Positions 33,559-39,259 of a stretch of DNA of 39,259 bases are shown piece by piece; the stretch's first letter is position 1; each line of letters begins with the position of its first letter. Location of the stretch: NCBI GenBank assembly GCA_001687465.1, contig LVLI01000673.1:1-39259 (forward strand). Reading direction: 5' to 3'. The stretch is from Halocafeteria seosinensis (Eukaryota; Sar; Bigyra; Bicosoecida). The notes under the pieces were generated by a model that was given only the letters and a program-made list of their open reading frames with translations, was not told the DNA's origin and made no database searches. A program made the translations under genes and the position numbers.

Positions 33559-33639
33559 ACACGGGCGCTTACCGCTCCTCGTTAAGAGGATGTGGTCAAC
33601 TTCCCGGCCGGTGGGCTATCTGTCACATTTGTGTGTGTG
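33559..33639 (+). repeat. Interspersed repeat, truncated copy 4
   Basis: Starts at ACACGGGCG. The hairpin is at 33571-33596; its closing arm reads GTGGT, so one pair is G-T. The copy ends CTATCTGTCACATTTG plus a TG run. Confidence 0.85.
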
Positions 33640-34683
33640 CCTACGGAAGACGTGTCTGCTACAGGCTACGCTACGCTGCGTGAGGGGTGAACCCTACCCG
33701 GAACCGGTCCAGCATCTTCACGTTATGGCGCATCAACGTGACTCATCAGCCCGTCATGAGCTTGCGGAAGTTCCGCATCTCCCTTGTTCCCCAGCGGGAG
33801 GCCGGTGCTTTCCTGGCAATTCTCTGGAGGAACTTGATTGCATCTTCCCCGAAGCCACCCGTCGCCTCTACATGTATCGCGAACGGGATAATTTCCGTGT
33901 GGTGGTTGTTTAACTTATGGACTACCGGCTAGATATTCAAATGGAACACCCCTCAGGTGTCCGTATTTTGTCCGCTTCCCCTTCTTCGCTTCTGCCGCGA
34001 TGGTAAGGGTCCTTCCCACGGTCCTGGCTAGTCTGCCTCCCGAGCACTCAAAACGTGGGCGTGTCTAGTGATTCGATAGCGCGTCGATGGGTAGTGAAAC
34101 ATTATTCATACTTAGAAACTCCCACCACGCCGGTAGCTACGACGACAAATCTGCATTATCATTTGGTAGCAGTGCAAATGAAAATTAGGGTTCGGTGATG
34201 TTGGATTCTATATACACAACTACGAGCGAAATCGTGAACGAAGCTGCATTCCACGCTTTAGCTAGTGATGAGCCAGACACTGTCACTCTCTTTCTTGACG
34301 AACAAGTGCAACCAGACAGCCGGAGTGGACTCTTCGGAACTTCGACTCAGAAGCTGAAAGTTCAATGCGTGTCGAGAGGCTGAGGCTCTGTGTGTCTGCG
34401 CAACGAAACAATGAAATTAAAGTGCCCACAGGCATAATACGTGTTGTTCGTTCACGTGATACACGTGTAAGCAACAGCACGTTCAAAGAATTTGCGGTGC
34501 TTCCGAATGCAACGTGTGTAAAGATAAGACTAGCTATGCTATGTATGTATGCATGCATTAGACAGATAATGTAAGAAAGGATGCTAGTTAGCCATGCGGA
34601 GGTCCCATGGGATGTGACGGAAACGGATACTGAAGTTCGGGTCTGCGTCAATGCAGTCACCCGTTTATGCTGCCTCTCTCCTA
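33640..34683. other. Repeat-rich intergenic region without a supported gene
   Basis: A forward frame up to 33913 (EATRRLYMYRERDNFRVVVV at its end) and one at 34198-34383 (MLDSIYTTTSEIVNEAAFHA at its start) look protein-like, but neither shows a family or splice partners. They may be gene or element fragments. Confidence 0.4.
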
Positions 34684-34795
34684 CTGGGACAGCGGGCCTG
34701 TAACTGCCAGAAACGGGCGCCAGCTGCTACCTAATTGTAGCGGCTAACATCCAGCTGCCGGTGGGCCATCAGTCACATCTTCGTCGTCGTCGTGT
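34684..34795 (+). repeat. Interspersed repeat, strongly diverged copy 5
   Basis: GGGACAGCGGGCCTG, ACGGGCGCC and CTGCCGGTGGGCCATCAGTC line up with the repeat's 3' third, but the hairpin is eroded. The tail is CGT-rich instead of TG; GTCACATCTTCGTCGTCG is repeated exactly near 35163. Confidence 0.55.
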
Positions 34796-35824
34796 ACCGT
34801 TGCTCAGCTTCTACAGTGCTAACTGGTTCCGGCGTCGGAGCATAGGTATTTTTACGTTCCCGAAAACGTGGCTTTCAGAAACGAAACGTGTGGCGCCTGT
34901 ATCAAAAAAGTCAACAGGAAACCGACTCAAATGATGCAATTGTTTTCTGCCATTGCATTGATAAACAACATCAACGTGAACGTACATCGCTAGCTATGGC
35001 ATACTTGGTTTGCTTTTATGCTCGCAATCGGTTACCGGATGGGGCGCATTATTGGCATGGTAACATAACGCACTCGTATTAGTTACAGACGTTCTTACAA
35101 TCATAGCAGTTATATCCGTAAGAATCACAGCCGCTTGGGGAACCACCGTTCACCGTTGAGGGTCACATCTTCGTCGTCGCCGTTGAGGAAGACTGGCTTT
35201 GTTCCCTCTACTTTGCAGCCATTGATTGCAAAAGAAGCGATGTGATTTGCAACGTCCCAGTAAACGCTACCGTTCGTGCAAAAAGACGAAATATCGTTAG
35301 TGCGCCCGTTCAAACAAGTGGGGGCTCTTGGACGTGTACTAGGCAGAGTTCAGTGAGGTCCGTTCGCGAACTTCACACTATGCATGAGTGACCCAGTCAA
35401 CACGAATAGCACTGATCGATACAGGAAAAAGTGTGCATATTCTTAAGGTGGCTTCAAATGATTGACCTTTTTTTCTCTTTAGCTGTGTCTCATAGCATAC
35501 ATAAATCATTGCGTACACTGGGTAATACAGGCTAATCAACGTGACACGTAAGTAGATCTCCTCACGCTGAACCCCGATGTTTTTTGTTTCTCTAAAATGC
35601 CTATTGAAACCGTCCCGAGCCTTTGACGTCCCTGAAGAAATCCTGGATACACACGCGCGGTAACGGCTGAAATTATCAGTGAGATGATTCCAATTGAAGC
35701 TACATATTTCATCTCTAGTCGTTTGACGGCTACTACATACGTTGAATATCTCTGTGATTGAGAAAGATGCCATAAGGGCCACTGTTGAAGTTGGCATGAA
35801 AGACCTAGGGGCTTATCCTTCAAT
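34796..35824. other. Intergenic with one RRM-like relic
   Basis: Apart from the relic at 35125-35313, only short frames without recognisable domains are seen on either strand. Confidence 0.4.
35125..35313 (-). pseudogene. Possible RRM fragment resembling the eIF4B-like gene
   Basis: The 62-codon frame contains SVYWDVANHIASFAINGCKV. This lines up with VPFEAEATHVAYFFESKGCK plus V of the eIF4B-like RRM 2.6 kb away: A.H.A..F and GCKV are shared, with one gap. The following part (LNGDDEDVTLNGERWFP) does not match. No full RRM, upstream exon or downstream body is found. It could be a decayed paralogue, an exon of an unrecognised gene, or chance. Confidence 0.3.
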
Positions 35825-35825
35825 C

Positions 35826-36220
35826 TGGGCTATGTTGATGAAACTGAGGTGGACGGAATTCCTGGGGAGCCACCTCCCGCGTCAGGTGGTGGCTTGTCAT
35901 TGGTCACAACTGTTGCGTCGGGAATAACACTTAATCCTGCCTGCGCTGCTGCAACCGGTCTTGGCTGTGGCAGGCTTAGGGTCTTCTCCTGCCAGACTGA
36001 GCCTTGTCGGTACCTCTGACATTGTGGGCGCAGGCATGACTCCTCCCCCGATGCCTCCTCCGATGCCTCCTGAGCATAACCAGTGTTGTGTTCCCTCACG
36101 GCGCATGTCAGCAAGGCTGCAGGAACAGCGGGCCCGTCGCTGCTTAACACGGGTCCTCGTTAAGAGGATGTGGTCAACTTCCCGGCCGGTGGGCTATCTG
36201 TCACATTTGTGTGTGTGTGT
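35826..36220 (+). mobile_element. Interspersed repeat, long copy 6
   Basis: Same start (TGGGCTATGTTGATGAAACT) and same end as copy 2. The encoded peptide is conserved (GYVDETEVDGIPGEPPP, LNPACAAAT, MPPEHNQCCVPSRRMSARL). One 5-nt length difference near 35963 breaks the frame relative to copy 2, while a 12-nt PPMP duplication keeps it. The outer ACCGC arm of the hairpin is missing. It ends CTGTCACATTTG plus TG repeats. Confidence 0.8.
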
Positions 36221-36358
36221 CCTACAACTGCTTTCTCTTCACCGAGTGCCGCGAAAGATAGCAAAAGGGTGGTTGCAGTGAGTAGAATTTCTATTTGCTA
36301 TTTGCTGTTGATATTTGGGGTAGTTTTCTCCGTAATGTGTGTTCTCCGTAATTGGGCC

Positions 36359-36412
36359 GTATAGCTTCCCGGCCGGTGGGCTATCTGTCACATTTGTGTG
36401 TGTGTATAGCTT
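36359..36412 (+). repeat. Interspersed repeat, very short copy 7 with 9-bp flanking direct repeats
   Basis: The 36-bp insert 36368-36403 (CCCGGCCGGTGGGCTATC... plus TG tail) is bracketed by GTATAGCTT at 36359-36367 and 36404-36412. This is the clearest target-site duplication in the family. It sits about 60 bp before the start codon of the tetraspan gene. Confidence 0.8.
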
Positions 36413-36470
36413 ACCACCTCCCCCTTCTAAAGTTCCAGTTTCTACACAGAAGGGAAAAAGCAGAAACACT

Positions 36471-37825
36471 ATGGTGAACAAATTTTACGTGCCCATAGGG
36501 CAGTATAAAGTAGCAGGTAAGTGTACTTGTGTATTTTGCTGTGTCAACAATGGTGTTTGTTTAACCTAATGCCACTGACCACTGGATCACGTGTAATATA
36601 GAATCGACTCATCCTGGTCTCCATGACCAACGAATATCACTGTTCACACGACCTGCAGGGTTCATGATCATCTTGGCGATTATAGCCATAGAATTGGCAG
36701 CCCTCTTAGCTCCGGATTGGGGCGAAAATGACTCTTGTGGTATCGGACTTTTTTCCTATCGTTGGGTAAGGTTACCTTCAGGAAGGCAGCGTCAGACAGT
36801 CTACCAAACTGTGTTGTACTTGATATCTTCTGCAGAAAGACGCCGGTACAGGGGAAATGCCTGCCGGAGATACCTCTGAGGTTATCGTTAAAAAATTTGT
36901 TGCTAGTAGAGCTCTCATGGTAATTGCTACTGGTATGAGCTTCACCCTCTTCTTTGCTTTCCCTATGAAGGCAAATAAATGCGTGGGATGTTCAGCAATT
37001 TTTTCAGGCGAGTTACGTCATAAAAGCGTTGTCGTCTTCCCTTTATTTCCCAATTGGTTTCGTATTGGTTCGTGAAATTCAGGAATCCTTCTTTTTTCTG
37101 TGGCGGGGTTGATGAAACCGTTCATTGATAATTTTGGAAGCTGGACAGAGGTGAACAATATTTGCCCTCAAGACACCGACATGTCAACTGGTGCCTGTTT
37201 TACTTTAGCAATAGTCGGAGGTTGCATGCTTATTGGTATACTCCCCCTAATGCAATGCATCAAACCAAAAGGTGAGGGGGAGGCATCCGCGGAAACGAGT
37301 GAGAGCTTACTGAAAAGAGATGCTGGTCACTTTCACATGGATATTCCGCAATACCGTGGAGGACACTATTCACCGTATTCCCATCAATCTTTCCCCCCGT
37401 ATCCTCAACAGCCACAAGCTGCCTGGCAGCAGCAACCCTCTAGCGCGAACCAGTTTGGTCAGTCCTTGTATCCCCTAGTACCTCCCGGACAGTACCCGGA
37501 AAGACAAATGTTCAATCCAGAAGGCAACAATACCAGGATCAACTATCCTCAACCATCTTGTCCTCAGCATCCTCAACAGCTACGGGTTGACTGGCAACAG
37601 CAACCCTTTTTCGGAGCTAACCAATTTGGTCAGTACATGCTATCACCTCCCAGACAGTCACCGGAAGGGTCCGAGAATAATCAATCTAGTCAGTACTCAC
37701 ATAGACCTGCAATATGGAGTCCAACACCTACCAGAGAGGATCTGCAAGGAGCAATGCCCAATCCAAAGGATAACGAAACCAGGAATAACCACTGTGGTCA
37801 GTACCCAGCACCTTCGAAGACCTAA
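36471..37825 (+). CDS. Four-transmembrane protein with Pro/Gln-rich repetitive tail
   Basis: Exons 36471-36516, 36659-36765, 36836-37007 (or 37016) and 37083-37825 give about 355-358 aa. The short start MVNKFYVPIGQYKVAG leads to TM1 (FMIILAIIAIELAALLAP). An extracytoplasmic loop has one Cys and Trp residues (PDWGENDSCGIG, SYRW). TM2 is ALMVIATGMSFTLFFAFP. TM3 is CSAIFSGILLFSVAGLM with the GC-AG splice, and TM4 ACFTLAIVGGCMLIGILPLM. The arrangement recalls claudin/PMP22-like tetraspans, but I do not assign a family. The 170-residue cytoplasmic tail has two related units (PQQPQAAWQQQP..ANQFGQ; PQHPQQLRVDWQQQP..ANQFGQ), rich in Tyr/Pro/Gln and probably disordered. The third junction uses either GC (CAG|GCGAGT, 37008) or a poor GT donor (37017). 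Truncated repeats occupy its promoter. Confidence 0.7.
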
Positions 37826-38160
37826 CAATGTGGAACCCAAAGAGTAGCAAGCGAATACTTGCTCATGCAAACATTCACCATAACAATATCAACATTTTAT
37901 TTATTTGGAGTTTTTAAGTCTTTGCTCGCTTGCCTGCCAGGCCATAAACGTACGTCAAATGGCGGGCGTAGACCAAGCTCTCAGTGATCCCATGCCAGCG
38001 TGCATTTCTTGGACTCCTAGCCCCTCACCTGGGATTCCATACCATCGACTTGCGTCGTGTCGTATGCAGTAATAACAAGACAATCAACAGGTTGCCGTGC
38101 GTGCAGCGCGTAGCGATGCGTGCAAATTTCGCCCTTGATTCAGCACGGCTGTGACAACTA
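37826..38160. other. 3' region of the tetraspan gene
   Basis: Normal base composition with no gene evident. Confidence 0.5.
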
Positions 38161-38470
38161 ATCAGGAGATTAAGTAAAATATATAGAATTAAATTATAAA
38201 ATTTTCAACATAATATTTTATACAATATTTTTTACACTTTTGAGAATTTTGTACACTTTTAAATCTTATTTTTAAAATATATATTGAAAGTATTTTTTTA
38301 AATGAAATTTATATTTACCATATGGTGTATATAGAGAAAGCAAAAATGGTGAATAGCGTCAGCGTTTTTGATGTTTGGCTTTGAGCGTAGCGAAAAGTCA
38401 ACACATCAAAAATTCACCAGTTTTCCTATAGTAATATATAGGGATTTAATCTAAACTAAGTCTTTTTTTT
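38161..38470. other. Very AT-rich island with a long imperfect hairpin
   Basis: The composition drops abruptly to A and T runs (about 38170-38340), unlike the rest of the window. Left arm GGTGAA (38348-38353) and TTTTTGATGT (38365-38374) pair with the continuous right arm ACATCAAAAATTCACC (38403-38418), leaving an 11-nt bulge. Inner TTGGCTTT and AAAAGTCAA extend the stem, and the tip is GAGCGTAGCG. It may be organelle-derived DNA or a hairpin element. Confidence 0.65.
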
Positions 38471-38656
38471 CATGAAGCGGACAGCTTCTTCACATGCTGC
38501 ACGGTTTCTTTCACCCGCATGCCTCACATGCCTTAGACTGAGTAATGCCGCTTGCGGGTTGAGCCCCCGTTATTATTTCTGGTGTGTGCCGTTTGTTGTC
38601 ACCGCAGATTCATCCAAGAAGGTGAAATTCATGGACCTATGTAGTATACTGTACAG

Positions 38657-39259
38657 TTCCACCAAGGTTGAAGTGGTTGTACAAGCCTGTATGTATTGTT
38701 GTACCTCCTGAGCCGTAGCGTATCCTGGTAGTACTACACTGTCGTCGTGCTGCCTTCAATTGTTACAGTACCATCAATCAATCACGGTGGGTCATGGAGA
38801 AGGAGAAAGTGGTGCGCAAGACCCGCGTGGTGACGGCAGTCTTTGGCCCCGGGAGCGCCGTTCTGACGCGTGAAACAGGCAAACATGCTCGAATGACCGC
38901 GCAATGCAAGGCTTCACTGCCTCCCGAGCATGTCCTCGACACCATCTGGCAGGATGATTGGGGAGCTCCGACACGCTTCTATGGGGGGCAAGAGGAATCG
39001 CCGTCCACGAAATCCCACAAACCTCGCAAGAGCCAATCCCTCAGTGAATGGGTCAATGCCTTGGGAGCGCATGTTTTCCCCGAGGACATCACTGTTCAAC
39101 AATCCCACGAGGACCCCCAGGGACGACCACAGGAGGAATACCGAAGCCGAATTCACTCGTTTGGATGTAATACGGCAATTAATTTTTATGGAACGTGCCT
39201 CACACGGTACTTGCCCGTGGATCCCGGTTCTCCTTCGGCTGGGTTCTTCAAACTAATCG
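38657..39259 (+). repeat. Duplicate of 7053-7655 (5' end of DENN-PH gene), continues past the window
   Basis: Alignment with 7053-7655 has no gap (constant offset 31,604) and seven substitutions: three in the 137 upstream bases and four in the coding part. The left boundary is sharp at TTCCACCAAGG, with unrelated sequence before it. The right boundary is outside the window. Confidence 0.97.
38794..39259 (+). CDS. Second DENN-PH gene, N-terminal 155 codons (right end cut by window)
   Basis: The frame starts at the ATG corresponding to 7190 and stays open to the edge. Relative to the first copy there are three silent changes (Ala, Thr, Ser codons) and one Asp to Glu change; there is no stop or indel. 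The upstream inverted repeat GTACAA/TTGTAC is kept (38679-38704). The visible part covers the N-terminal region and the start of the uDENN-like block (HSFGCNTAINFYGTCL). Whether the Cys-rich insert, DENN core and PH domain are retained cannot be seen. The pattern suggests a young, still constrained paralogue; allelic misassembly is the main alternative. Confidence 0.85.
   Translation, partial: MEKEKVVRKTRVVTAVFGPGSAVLTRETGKHARMTAQCKASLPPEHVLDTIWQDDWGAPTRFYGGQEESPSTKSHKPRKSQSLSEWVNALGAHVFPEDITVQQSHEDPQGRPQEEYRSRIHSFGCNTAINFYGTCLTRYLPVDPGSPSAGFFKLI

Noticed and set aside
33539-33913. Forward frame of about 124 codons overlapping repeat copy 4
   Set aside because: The first part is repeat sequence and the remainder shows no family. 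A second frame is equally open over the same bases.
34772-35180. Identical GTCACATCTTCGTCGTCG at two places
   Set aside because: Mostly CGT triplets. The second copy lies in the RRM-like relic, so shared simple sequence is more likely than a repeat boundary.
35378-35797. Minus-strand frame of 139 codons
   Set aside because: No domain, irregular composition, no splice partners, and another frame overlaps it.

Overview
The window is nuclear DNA of a unicellular or simple eukaryote. Several genes have short spliceosomal introns (mostly 56-83 nt, GT-AG, GTRNGT donors), and the proteins are typically eukaryotic: DNA polymerase epsilon, a DYRK kinase, a prenylated PRL phosphatase, a DENN-PH protein and an eIF4B-like factor. 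The lineage is not decided. A Zn2Cys6 regulator suggests a fungus, but such proteins also occur in some algae and other protists. The LRR/EF-hand protein resembles ciliary proteins. I favour an alga or other protist, or an early-diverging fungus, over a yeast-like fungus.

Layout, left to right. The 3' end of an unrecognised gene (to 877) is followed by a gene-poor stretch and a small unknown two-exon gene on the minus strand (3083-3830). Next come a reverse copy of an interspersed repeat, a decayed GH32 invertase-like gene (about 5260-6230, minus) and a long copy of the same repeat (6305-6690). An intronless DENN-PH gene follows (7190-10870). An LRR/EF-hand gene (11767-13916) converges on a PRL phosphatase gene (14162-14863, minus). 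About 4 kb without a convincing gene leads to a DYRK1-type kinase (18822-21194), which converges on a Zn2Cys6 gene (21930-22631, minus). Three tandem 38-nt hairpin units lie between those two. The polymerase epsilon catalytic subunit occupies 23667-31222 in eight exons and converges on the eIF4B-like gene (31373-32975, minus, three exons).

From 32976 to 36470 the DNA is repeat-rich, with at least five forward copies or fragments of the repeat seen at 4.7 and 6.3 kb. The repeat has a constant 3' end with a hairpin and a TG-rich tail, and variable 5' ends. One short copy is flanked by a 9-bp direct repeat. These features fit insertion by target-primed reverse transcription. A tetraspan membrane-protein gene with a Pro/Gln-rich tail (36471-37825) starts just downstream. 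It is followed by a very AT-rich island with a large imperfect hairpin (about 38161-38470).

The right edge (38657-39259) is a second, gap-free copy of the DENN-PH gene's upstream region and first 155 codons. It is about 98.8 percent identical (7 differences in 603 bp), and three of the four coding differences are silent.

The genes do not form one pathway. They look like ordinary housekeeping and signalling genes interrupted by accessory, repeat-driven DNA. All exon boundaries are read by eye from splice signals and reading-frame continuity. No database search was possible.
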